Position numbers and translations under genes: made by a program
The notes under the pieces: generated by a model
The model's database searches: none
Told to the model about the DNA's origin: nothing
Seen by the model: the letters and a program-made list of their open reading frames with translations, nothing else
In this document: piece by piece, positions 33,562 through 41,354 of the stretch
Position numbering within the stretch: position 1 is the stretch's first letter
Layout: every line of letters begins with the position of its first letter
From: an uncultured Oscillospiraceae bacterium
Lineage (GTDB): Bacteria; Bacillota; Clostridia; Oscillospirales; Oscillospiraceae
Length of the DNA stretch: 64,000 bases
Assembly (NCBI GenBank): GCA_910583885.1
Contig: CAJUAC010000005.1
Span: forward strand, 19,866-83,865
Reading direction: 5' to 3'

Positions 33562-33766
33562 AAAACGCTATGTGAGATGTTTTCCTGTGTTTGAAAACGC
33601 AGAGGCGGTAGTTGTGCGGGATAAGGCGGATAGCCGAAAACTTGTGCGTGCTAGCTTTTGAAAATAACGGATATATCAGGATTTCAGAAATTATGGAAAA
33701 TACGAAACGCTTCGTGTTGCGGCGGCGCAGGAGGCCGGTCAGCTTGGAGAAGAAAGGGGCTGTGTG
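33562..33766 (+). other. Untranslated leader of smc, about 205 bases
   Basis: No recognised riboswitch or RNA gene. A GTTTTC/GAAAAC hairpin lies near 33579-33598. The last 72 bases hold a possible 24-codon upstream ORF. In many Firmicutes rnc precedes smc; here it does not. Confidence 0.4.
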
Positions 33767-33767
33767 A
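33693..33767 (+). CDS. Possible 24-aa upstream ORF overlapping smc
   Basis: ATG 33693 opens a frame whose product starts MENTKRFVLRRRRRPVSLEK and whose TGA shares bases with the smc ATG (TGATG). The ribosome site (AGGA, 12 bases away) is weak. It may couple translation to smc or be chance. Confidence 0.3.
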   Translation: MENTKRFVLRRRRRPVSLEKKGAV

Positions 33768-36700
33768 TGTACCTAAAAGCATTGGAAATCCAGGGGTTCA
33801 AATCCTTTCCGGATAAGACAGTCCTAAATTTTGGCGAGGATATCACCGCCATTGTAGGCCCCAACGGTTCTGGGAAATCCAACATATCCGATGCCATCTG
33901 CTGGGTGATGGGGGAGCAGTCCGTTCGCAGCCTCCGGGGCAGCAAAATGGAGGATGTCATTTTTGGCGGCACAGAGAAGCGCAGCGCCGTGGGCTTTGCC
34001 CAGGTGACGTTGGTGCTGGACAATGGTGAAGGGATCTTCCCAGCCATTGACAGCAGCGAGGTGATGGTCACCCGCCGCTACTACCGCAGCGGTGAGAGTG
34101 AGTACTATATTAATAAGCAGTCCGTGCGCCTGCGGGATATCAACGAGCTGTTTATGGACACAGGCTTGGGCCGGGAGGGGTACTCCATCATTGGCCAGGG
34201 CCGTATTGATGAAATCCTCTCTGCCCGCAGTGCGGACAGGCGGGAGGTCTTTGAGGAGGCGGCAGGCATCTCCAAGTACCGCCACCGCAAGGAGGAGACG
34301 GAGCGCCGTCTCCAGCGCACGGAGGAGAACCTGGTGCGCATCAACGATAAAATCAGCGAACTGGAGCTCCAGGTCACACCCCTGCGGGCCCAGGCGGAGA
34401 CGGCAAAACGGTTTTTGCTGCTGCGCGATGAGCTGCGTATTTTGGAGATTTCTGTCTGGCTGGAGCGTCTGGAGGAGATCAAGACGGCAAAGAACCGCCT
34501 CCAGGCGGAGTACGCCGCCGCCAAGGAGCACCAGGAGGCCACCAGGGCGCGGCAGGACGCGCTCTATGAGGAGAACGACCGCTTCTCCCTGCGGATGCAG
34601 GGGAACGACACGGAGCAGGAGCGGGTACGTCAGGAGGCAGAGGGCTTTGCCGGACAGGCCAGGGACGAGGAGAATGCCGCAGCCCTGCTGCGTACGAATA
34701 TCCAGAACCGGAACAATGCCATTGCTGACATCGCCCAGGAGCTGGCCCGGCAGGAGAGCCGGGGCCGCAGTGCCCAGCAGGAGCTGGAGGCCCAGCGCCT
34801 GCGTGTGAAGGAAGTGGAGGAACACACAGCCAGCCTGGAGGATGAGCTGGAAGCGCTGCGGGAGAAGGCGCGCCAGGCCGCTGAGAGTGCGGGGAGTGCG
34901 GGCCATGAGATCAGCGCCCTCCAGTCGGGAGAGGTGCTGGCCGCCGATGCCGCTGCCAAGGGCCGTGAACGGCTCTCCGCCCTTTGTGCCAGCCTGGAGC
35001 AGATGGAGGGGCGGCAGCGGGATATTGCCCGGGAGCTGGAGGCAGTCCAGTTCCAGCTGGAGGCCACTGGCCAGGATGCCAAGGCGGCCCGCCGCTCCCT
35101 GGAGGATGCCCAGGAGGAGGCCGGTGCAGCCGCCAATGTCATCCAGGGCCACACCCTGCGCATGGAGGGCCGGGAGCAGCGGGAGAGGGCGGCAGGCGAG
35201 GCCCATCTCCAACTGACAATGGAGCAGAACAACCTGGAGGGGCGCATCCGGATGCTCTCTGAGATGGAGAAGGAATACGAGGGCTTCAGCAAGGCGGTCC
35301 GGGTGGTGATGCAGGCCGGCTACACCCTGCGGGGCATCCACGGCCCGGTGGCCAACCTGATGCGCACAGACAGCAAATACGCCGTGGCCTTGGAGGTGGC
35401 ATTGGGGGCCGGGATGCAGAATATTGTGGTAGACCGGGAGGAGGATGCCAAGACCGCCATCCACTACCTCAAGCGGCGGGACGCAGGCCGGGCAACCTTC
35501 CTGCCCTTGACCGCCATCCGCGGCGAGGAGCTGCGGGAGCAGGGGATTGAAAATGAGTACGGCTTCGTAGGCGTAGCCTCCCGGCTGATCGCCTATGACA
35601 GCCAATATGAACAGGTTTTCCGCAGCCTGCTGGGCCGTACTGTGGTGGCAGAGGACCTGGACTGCGCCATCGCTATGGCCCGCAAGTACCGGAACCGCTT
35701 CCGTATTGTCACCCTGGACGGGCAGGTCATCAACCGGGGCGGCGCCATGACCGGCGGCAGCGTCTCCAAGAGCGCGGGGGTTCTCTCCCGGGCCAACGAG
35801 CTGGAAGCCCTGCGGGGGCGGCGCACGGCGCTATCCCAAAAGCTGGCGGAGGCCCAGCGGGAGAAGGATGAGGCGGCCCGTGAGCTCCAGGCGGCCCGGT
35901 ATGAGCTCCAGGTGGCGGAGGGCCAGCGGCGTTCCGCCGAGGACGCGGTGCTCAAGTTCCAGGGCGAGGTGAAGCAGTACGCCGCCCTGCTGGAGAGCAT
36001 CCGCGCCAGCATTGAGAACCTGGAGGGGGAGCGGGCCGCGCTGGCGCAGCGGGTTACGGACAGCCGCGCCCAGCAGGCGGATGTCCAGGCGGAGATTGAC
36101 GCCCGGGAGGCCGAGGCCGCCCGGCTGCGGCGGACGATCCAGGAGAAGCTGGCGGGCCAGACAGATTTGCAGAGCTACTCCAACCAACTGAGTGAGGAGA
36201 TGGCGGAGTGCAAGGAGAAGCTGGCGGGCCTGCGGGCTGAGCGGGCCGCCTGCCAGGAGGGACTGGCCCGCCTGGAGCAGACCCAGCGGGATCTGGAGGG
36301 GGACCGGGAGCAGCGGCTGCGCCGTATGGAGGAGTACCGCTCCGCCAACGAGGCGGACGAGGAGGAGAGCACCCGCAGGACTGGCGCGGCGGCATCCCTC
36401 CGCCTGCAAGCCCAGACGAGCCAGTCCCGGCTGCGGCAGCTCCAGGATGCCCGGCTGCACCTGGAGCAGGAGCGCACCGCCATGGGGGCGCGGCTCAAGG
36501 AGTGCAATGAGGCGGTGCTGAACGCCGAACGGGAGGCTGGGCGGCTGGAGCAGCGCCTGAATACCGGCGGAATGGAGGAGAAGCAGATCCTGGATAAGCT
36601 CTGGGATAGCTATGAGCTCAGCCACTCCGCCGCCATGGAGCAGCGCATAGAGCTGGAGAGCGCAGCCAAGGCCAACCGGCGCATCGGCGAGCTCAAGAAG

Positions 36701-37333
36701 GAGATCAGCGGCCTGGGGGCCGTCAATGTGGGGGCGATTGAGGAGTTCCAGCGTATCAATGAGAGGTACACCTACCTGACTGGCCAGCGCGACGATGTGG
36801 AGCAGGCCAAGGGGGAGCTGGCGGGGATCATCGGGGAGATTACCCGGGAAATGACCGTTATTTTTGCCGAACAATTCCAGCTGATCAGCGCGTCCTTCCA
36901 GGAGACGTTCCTGGACCTGTTCGGCGGCGGCCAGGCCACGCTGGAGCTGGAGGATCCGTCAGATATCCTGGGCTGCGGCATTGAAATCAAGGTGCAGCCT
37001 CCGGGGAAGACGCTGAAAACGCTGTCCCTGCTTTCCGGCGGGGAGAAGGCGTTTGTAGCCATTGCACTGTATTTCGCTATTTTGAAGGTGCATCCCACGC
37101 CGTTCTGCGTGATGGACGAGATTGAGGCGGCCCTGGACGAGGCCAATGTGGTGCGGGTGGCCCGGTATATGCGCTCCATTGCGGATAAAACCCAGTTTAT
37201 TGTGATTACCCACCGGCGGGGCACCATGGAGGAAGCGGATATACTATATGGCGTGACCATGCAGGAGAAGGGCGTCAGCAAGATGCTCAGCATCAACCTG
37301 AATGACGTCTCCGAGGAATTGCATATCAAATAG
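33767..37333 (+). CDS. smc: Chromosome segregation protein SMC
   Basis: A 1188-aa SMC ATPase that compacts and resolves the chromosome. The head starts MYLKALEIQGFKSFPDKT with Walker A GPNGSGKSNISDAI near residue 32. Long Glu/Arg/Ala coiled coils (about 165-500 and 670-1010) flank the hinge (GIHGPVANLMRT, then ALEVALGAGMQNIVV, near 525-560). The C-terminal head has LSLLSGGEKAFVAIAL near residue 1089 and Walker B FCVMDEIEAALD near 1113. Length is normal for the family. Start ATG 33767 has AGAAAGGGG upstream. ftsY follows 13 bases after the stop. The coiled-coil region produces long false frames on the other strand. Confidence 0.98.
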   Translation: MYLKALEIQGFKSFPDKTVLNFGEDITAIVGPNGSGKSNISDAICWVMGEQSVRSLRGSKMEDVIFGGTEKRSAVGFAQVTLVLDNGEGIFPAIDSSEVMVTRRYYRSGESEYYINKQSVRLRDINELFMDTGLGREGYSIIGQGRIDEILSARSADRREVFEEAAGISKYRHRKEETERRLQRTEENLVRINDKISELELQVTPLRAQAETAKRFLLLRDELRILEISVWLERLEEIKTAKNRLQAEYAAAKEHQEATRARQDALYEENDRFSLRMQGNDTEQERVRQEAEGFAGQARDEENAAALLRTNIQNRNNAIADIAQELARQESRGRSAQQELEAQRLRVKEVEEHTASLEDELEALREKARQAAESAGSAGHEISALQSGEVLAADAAAKGRERLSALCASLEQMEGRQRDIARELEAVQFQLEATGQDAKAARRSLEDAQEEAGAAANVIQGHTLRMEGREQRERAAGEAHLQLTMEQNNLEGRIRMLSEMEKEYEGFSKAVRVVMQAGYTLRGIHGPVANLMRTDSKYAVALEVALGAGMQNIVVDREEDAKTAIHYLKRRDAGRATFLPLTAIRGEELREQGIENEYGFVGVASRLIAYDSQYEQVFRSLLGRTVVAEDLDCAIAMARKYRNRFRIVTLDGQVINRGGAMTGGSVSKSAGVLSRANELEALRGRRTALSQKLAEAQREKDEAARELQAARYELQVAEGQRRSAEDAVLKFQGEVKQYAALLESIRASIENLEGERAALAQRVTDSRAQQADVQAEIDAREAEAARLRRTIQEKLAGQTDLQSYSNQLSEEMAECKEKLAGLRAERAACQEGLARLEQTQRDLEGDREQRLRRMEEYRSANEADEEESTRRTGAAASLRLQAQTSQSRLRQLQDARLHLEQERTAMGARLKECNEAVLNAEREAGRLEQRLNTGGMEEKQILDKLWDSYELSHSAAMEQRIELESAAKANRRIGELKKEISGLGAVNVGAIEEFQRINERYTYLTGQRDDVEQAKGELAGIIGEITREMTVIFAEQFQLISASFQETFLDLFGGGQATLELEDPSDILGCGIEIKVQPPGKTLKTLSLLSGGEKAFVAIALYFAILKVHPTPFCVMDEIEAALDEANVVRVARYMRSIADKTQFIVITHRRGTMEEADILYGVTMQEKGVSKMLSINLNDVSEELHIK

Positions 37334-37346
37334 AGGAGGAACAGCC

Positions 37347-38225
37347 ATGGGGTTTTGGCAGAAACTGAAGAAGATCTATATGGGCGACGTGTTCGGCTCG
37401 GCCATCAGCGAGGCGGACGAGGCATTTTTTGAGGATTTGGAGGAGATGCTGATCCTAGCCGACGTGGGCATGGAGACCGCTGCGGAGGCGGTCAAGGAGC
37501 TGCGGGAGCGGATGATTGAGGACAAGATCTCCGGCCAGGAGCCGGTAAAGGCCTGTTTGCGGGAGATCCTTGCGGAGAAGCTGCAGGTAGGTGATGGGGC
37601 GTTGAATCTCTCAACCCGGCCCTCTGTGGTTTTGATGGTGGGTGTCAATGGCGTGGGCAAGACCACCTCCATCGGTAAGCTGGCCGACAGCCTCCGGCGG
37701 CAGGGGAAACGGGTGCTGCTGTGCGCAGGGGACACCTTCCGGGCGGCGGCGGCAGACCAGCTGGAGATCTGGGCCAACCGTGCCCGCTGTGAGATTGTCC
37801 GCCAGAAGGAGGGGGCTGACCCCGGGGCGGTGCTTTTCGATGCCCTCCAGGCAGCCAGGGCCCGTGGGGTGGATGTGGTGCTCTGCGACACCGCCGGGCG
37901 GCTGCACAATAAGGCCAACCTCATGGCGGAGCTTGCCAAGCTGCGCAAGATCATCGGCCGCGAGATGCCGGATGCGGCGTTGGAGGTGCTGCTGGTGCTG
38001 GATGCCACCACCGGGCAGAACGGACTGATCCAGGCCAAGCAGTTCCAGGAGATCTCCGGCTGTACAGGCATCGTCCTGACCAAGCTGGACGGCACAGCCA
38101 AGGGCGGCATTGTCATCGCCATTGCCCAGGAGCTGCAAGTGCCGGTGAAGTTCGTGGGCCTGGGCGAGGGGATTGGAGACCTCCAGCCCTTTGACGCACA
38201 GGAATATGTCGGCGCACTGATCTGA
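37347..38225 (+). CDS. ftsY: Signal recognition particle receptor FtsY
   Basis: A 292-aa SRP GTPase that docks ribosome-SRP complexes at the membrane. The helical N domain runs to about residue 90. The G domain has VGVNGVGKTTSIGKLA near 98 (P-loop), AGDTFRAAAADQLEIW near 130, CDTAGRLHNKANLM near 184, TKLDGTAKGGIV near 246 and the closing GLGEGIGDLQPFD. The acidic A domain of enterobacterial FtsY is absent, as is usual in Firmicutes. AGAGGAGGAACAGCC sets the start at ATG 37347; the earlier frame start lies inside smc. Confidence 0.97.
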   Translation: MGFWQKLKKIYMGDVFGSAISEADEAFFEDLEEMLILADVGMETAAEAVKELRERMIEDKISGQEPVKACLREILAEKLQVGDGALNLSTRPSVVLMVGVNGVGKTTSIGKLADSLRRQGKRVLLCAGDTFRAAAADQLEIWANRARCEIVRQKEGADPGAVLFDALQAARARGVDVVLCDTAGRLHNKANLMAELAKLRKIIGREMPDAALEVLLVLDATTGQNGLIQAKQFQEISGCTGIVLTKLDGTAKGGIVIAIAQELQVPVKFVGLGEGIGDLQPFDAQEYVGALI

Positions 38226-38240
38226 CAGCGGGGCACAGCG

Positions 38241-38420
38241 ATGTGGCAGAAGTGGAAAAAGAACCTCTCCCCGATGCACCGGGCGGTACTGGGCCTGGCC
38301 CTGCTCATTGGCGGCATCGCCATGGGCCGGATGCAGTCCAATTTTGTGCCGTACCTGGGGGATGTGCTTTGCCTTGTGGGGGTCTATGCGCTGTACCAGG
38401 CGGTCAGGAACAAGGGATAA
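38241..38420 (+). CDS. Small membrane protein, 59 aa, between ftsY and rph
   Basis: ATG 38241 follows AGCGGGGCAC and opens a frame with a basic start (MWQKWKKNLSPMHRAVLG) and two hydrophobic stretches (about residues 14-28 and 37-52) separated by a short loop, then VRNKG at the end. It fills the gap between ftsY and rph almost exactly and has the same codon bias. I do not recognise the family. It looks like a real small inner-membrane protein of the operon. Confidence 0.65.
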   Translation: MWQKWKKNLSPMHRAVLGLALLIGGIAMGRMQSNFVPYLGDVLCLVGVYALYQAVRNKG

Positions 38421-38435
38421 AGGAAGGATACCATC

Positions 38436-39158
38436 ATGGATCGTATTGACGGCAGGGCGTATGACCAACTGCGCCCAGTAAAAATAACCACCGGCTTTGT
38501 GGACTTTGCCGAGGGCAGCGCCCTCATTGAATGCGGCAGGACGAAGGTGCTCTGCTGTGCCAGTGTGGAGGAGGGGGCGCCCCGCCATGTGCCCGAGGGT
38601 ACGGGCTGGGTGACAGCGGAGTACTCAATGCTGCCCCGGGCCAACCGGGAGCGTAGCCGCCGGGATGTGAGCAAGCTCAAGCTCAGCCCCCGCTCGGCGG
38701 AGATCCAGCGGCTGATAGGCCGCAGCCTCCGGGCGGCGGTAGACCTGTCCGCCCTGGGTGAGCGGACCATCACCATTGACTGCGACGTGCTGCAAGGCGA
38801 CGGCGGTACCCGCACGGCCTCTGTCACCGGCGGCTTCGTGGCCCTGGCCATTGCCTGCGATGCGCTGGTGCGGGCAGGGAAACTGGAGAGGAACCCCCTC
38901 CGAGGGTACGTGGCCGCTGTCTCTGCGGGCATTGTGGAGGACCGGCCGCTGTTGGATCTCTGCTATGAGGAGGACAGCCGGGCCATGGTGGATCTCAACT
39001 GTGTGATGAATGAGCGGGGGGAGCTCATCGAGCTCCAGGGCACCGGCGAGGGCCGGGGCTATACCGTGGCGGAGCAGCAGGAGCTGGTGCGGCTGTGTAC
39101 CGGCGGTATCGGGCAGCTGATCGGGAGACAGAAAGAAATTGTAGAGGGGCTTATCTGA
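38436..39158 (+). CDS. rph: Ribonuclease PH
   Basis: A 240-aa phosphate-dependent 3'-5' exoribonuclease that trims tRNA precursors. Typical segments are GSALIECGRTKVLCCASVEE near residue 28, GWVTAEYSMLPRA near 57, EIQRLIGRSLRAAVDL near 87 and DCDVLQGDGGTRTASVTGGF near 113 (active-site Asp region). The late VDLNCVMNERGELIELQGTG is also present. It is complete. It is followed one base later by rdgB, a common Firmicute pair. Confidence 0.97.
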   Translation: MDRIDGRAYDQLRPVKITTGFVDFAEGSALIECGRTKVLCCASVEEGAPRHVPEGTGWVTAEYSMLPRANRERSRRDVSKLKLSPRSAEIQRLIGRSLRAAVDLSALGERTITIDCDVLQGDGGTRTASVTGGFVALAIACDALVRAGKLERNPLRGYVAAVSAGIVEDRPLLDLCYEEDSRAMVDLNCVMNERGELIELQGTGEGRGYTVAEQQELVRLCTGGIGQLIGRQKEIVEGLI

Positions 39159-39159
39159 C

Positions 39160-39753
39160 ATGAAATTTATCTTAGCTTCACAAAATAGCCACAAGCTGGC
39201 GGAGATGCAGTCTATTTTGTCCGCCCACGGGGTGGAGGTGGTCCTCCAGTCGGAGGCGGGGCTCCACGTGGAGGTGGAGGAGACCGGGGCCACCTTTGCG
39301 GAGAATGCCATGCTGAAGGCGCGGGCGGTGATGGAGGCCAGCGGGCTGCCGGCCATTGCGGACGACTCCGGCGTGTGTGTGGACGCACTGAACGGCGCGC
39401 CGGGGGTCTACTCCGCCCGGTACGGCGGGGAGGGGCTGGACGACGTAGGCCGTTACAAGCTGCTGCTGGAGAACATGCGGGGGGCTGGCAGCCGGACCGC
39501 CCACTTCACCAGCGCCATTGCCTGTATGTTCCCCAACGGGGATACTATCGAGGCGGAGGGCATCTGCCCCGGGACCATCGCCTTTGCCCCCCAGGGTGAC
39601 GGCGGCTTTGGCTACGACCCGGTGTTCTTCCTGCCGGAGCTGCGCAAGACCTACGCCCAGCTGACACCGGAGGAGAAGGCGGCAGTCTCCCACCGCGGGA
39701 AGGCCCTGGCGGTATTTGACGGGAAGCTCCGGGCGTACCTGGAGAAACAATAG
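39160..39753 (+). CDS. rdgB: XTP/dITP diphosphatase (HAM1/RdgB)
   Basis: A 197-aa pyrophosphatase that clears ITP, dITP and XTP. Family motifs are FILASQNSHKLAEMQSIL at the start, ETGATFAENAMLKARAV near residue 44, IADDSGVCVDALNGAPGVYS near 68, GDGGFGYDPVFFLPEL near 145 and AVSHRGKAL near 170. It starts one base after rph, so translation is coupled. Confidence 0.96.
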   Translation: MKFILASQNSHKLAEMQSILSAHGVEVVLQSEAGLHVEVEETGATFAENAMLKARAVMEASGLPAIADDSGVCVDALNGAPGVYSARYGGEGLDDVGRYKLLLENMRGAGSRTAHFTSAIACMFPNGDTIEAEGICPGTIAFAPQGDGGFGYDPVFFLPELRKTYAQLTPEEKAAVSHRGKALAVFDGKLRAYLEKQ

Positions 39754-39770
39754 AGACGGAAAGGAAGCAT

Positions 39771-40097
39771 ATGGAACTGACCAGTAAACAGCGCGCCCAG
39801 CTTCGGGGCGTCGCTAATAGCATTGACACCATCGTCCACATCGGCAAGGACGGCATCGGCGAGAACCTAGTCAAGCAGGCCAACGACGCCCTGGATGCCC
39901 GGGAGATCATCAAGTGCAAGGTTTTGGAAAACTCCCTGCTCACAGCCCGGGAGGCCTGCGAGCAGATGGCCCGGCTCACCCGCAGCGAGCGGGTGCAGGT
40001 GATTGGGACCAAGTTTGTCCTCTACCGCCAGCACTACGATAAGAGTAAACGGAAAATTGAGCTGGTCCGGGACCGGAAACCGCAACAAAGAGGTTGA
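39771..40097 (+). CDS. yhbY: YhbY-family RNA-binding protein
   Basis: A 108-aa CRM-domain protein linked to 50S ribosome assembly. It has LTSKQRAQLRGVANSIDTIV at the start, HIGKDGIGENLVKQANDAL, and the characteristic late ERVQVIGTKFVLYR. AAAGGAAGC precedes ATG 39771. The stop codon overlaps the -35 of the promoter for the next gene. Confidence 0.94.
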   Translation: MELTSKQRAQLRGVANSIDTIVHIGKDGIGENLVKQANDALDAREIIKCKVLENSLLTAREACEQMARLTRSERVQVIGTKFVLYRQHYDKSKRKIELVRDRKPQQRG

Positions 40098-40122
40098 CAG
40101 CGGCGCTGGCCTATGCTACCGT
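40094..40122 (+). promoter_or_regulatory. Possible promoter for nadD-yqeK and LCP genes
   Basis: A perfect TTGACA overlaps the yhbY stop, followed after 17 bases by TACCGT, a weak -10. The nadD start lies 38 bases downstream. Confidence 0.5.
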
Positions 40123-40160
40123 AGTTTCGACGAAGTGATGAAAGGAAAGAAGGCTGCGCC

Positions 40161-41354
40161 GTGAGGATCGGAATTTATGGGGGGACCTTCAACCCTATCC
40201 ATCTGGGGCATATGGAGGCAGCCCGCTGCGCTGCGGAGAGGCTGCGGCTGGATAAGCTGTGCCTAATCCCTACGGGCTCACCGCCCCACAAGCGTCTGGA
40301 GGGCGCACCTTCTCCCCAGGACAGGCTGGAGATGGCCCGCCTGGGCGCAGAGGCTATCGGCGCCCCCTGTGAGGTGGAGGTGCTGGAGCTGGAGCTGCGG
40401 CGGGGGGGGAAAAGCTATACGGTAGATACCCTGCGGGAGCTGAAGCGGAAGCTGCGGGGGGACCGCCTCTTCCTGCTGCTGGGGACGGATATGTTCCTGT
40501 CCTTCCAGACCTGGCGGGATCCGGAGGAGATTGCGGGGATGTGTACCCTGTGCGCCTTCTCCCGGGAGGAGGCGGGGGGGGATGGCCTGCTGGAGAGCCA
40601 GAAGCGGTATCTGGAGCAGGCCATGGACGCGGATGTGAAAATCATCCGCCTGCCCCAGATTATTGACATTTCCTCCACCCAGCTGCGCGGGCAGCTGGCC
40701 CGGGGGGAGGGCCAGGCGTATCTGGCCCCGGCGGTCTACGGCTACATCCTGCGGGAGGGGCTGTATGGCACGGGGGCGGATTTGAAGGCATTGTCCCTGG
40801 AGGAGCTGCGGTGCGCGGCGATGTCCATGCTGCGCCACAGGCGGATCGCCCATGTGCTGGGCACGGAGGAGACCGCCGCCGCTCTGGCCCGCCGCTGGGG
40901 GGAGGATGAGCAGGCCGCCCGCCGGGCCGCCCTGCTCCATGACTGCACAAAAAAGCTGGACAGGGAACAACATATGGCCCTCTGCCGTCAATATGGTATC
41001 GTGCTGGATCCGGAGGAGCGGCAGGCGGAGAAGCTGCTCCACGCCATCACCGGCGCTGCGGTGGCAGAGCATATATTTGGCGAGAGCAGGGCGGTGGTGA
41101 ACGCCATCCGCTGGCATACCACCGGCAGGGCGGCTATGTCCGCCCTGGAGGAGATCATCTATCTGGCGGACTACATCGAGCCCACCCGTGACTTCTGCGA
41201 TTTGACGGAGCTGCGGGCGCTGGCGTTCCAGGATCTGGACCGGGCTGTGCTCCTGGGGCTGAAAATGGCGGTGCATGATCTGAAAAAACGGGGGATGGCG
41301 GTCCATTCCAACAGTGTGCGTGCGAGGGATTATCTGAAAGGAAAACTGACATGA
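40161..41354 (+). CDS. nadD: Nicotinate-nucleotide adenylyltransferase fused to YqeK-type HD hydrolase
   Basis: A two-domain protein of 397 aa. Residues 1-195 are NadD, with RIGIYGGTFNPIHLGHMEAA and the ISSTQLRGQLARG ATP-binding end near residue 172; it makes deamido-NAD from NaMN. Residues 205-397 are a YqeK-like HD domain, with HVLGTEETAAALA, ALLHDCTKKLD near 259 and the His-rich LHAITGAAVAEHIFG near 293. YqeK relatives hydrolyse Ap4A. In most Firmicutes the two are separate adjacent genes; here one frame covers both. The start is GTG 40161, after GAAAGGAAAGAAGG. It overlaps the first LCP gene by four bases. Confidence 0.93.
   Translation: MRIGIYGGTFNPIHLGHMEAARCAAERLRLDKLCLIPTGSPPHKRLEGAPSPQDRLEMARLGAEAIGAPCEVEVLELELRRGGKSYTVDTLRELKRKLRGDRLFLLLGTDMFLSFQTWRDPEEIAGMCTLCAFSREEAGGDGLLESQKRYLEQAMDADVKIIRLPQIIDISSTQLRGQLARGEGQAYLAPAVYGYILREGLYGTGADLKALSLEELRCAAMSMLRHRRIAHVLGTEETAAALARRWGEDEQAARRAALLHDCTKKLDREQHMALCRQYGIVLDPEERQAEKLLHAITGAAVAEHIFGESRAVVNAIRWHTTGRAAMSALEEIIYLADYIEPTRDFCDLTELRALAFQDLDRAVLLGLKMAVHDLKKRGMAVHSNSVRARDYLKGKLT

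Noticed and set aside
33824..35605. A 593-codon minus-strand frame inside smc
   Set aside because: It is an antisense shadow of the coiled-coil codons of smc; no motif or start signal.
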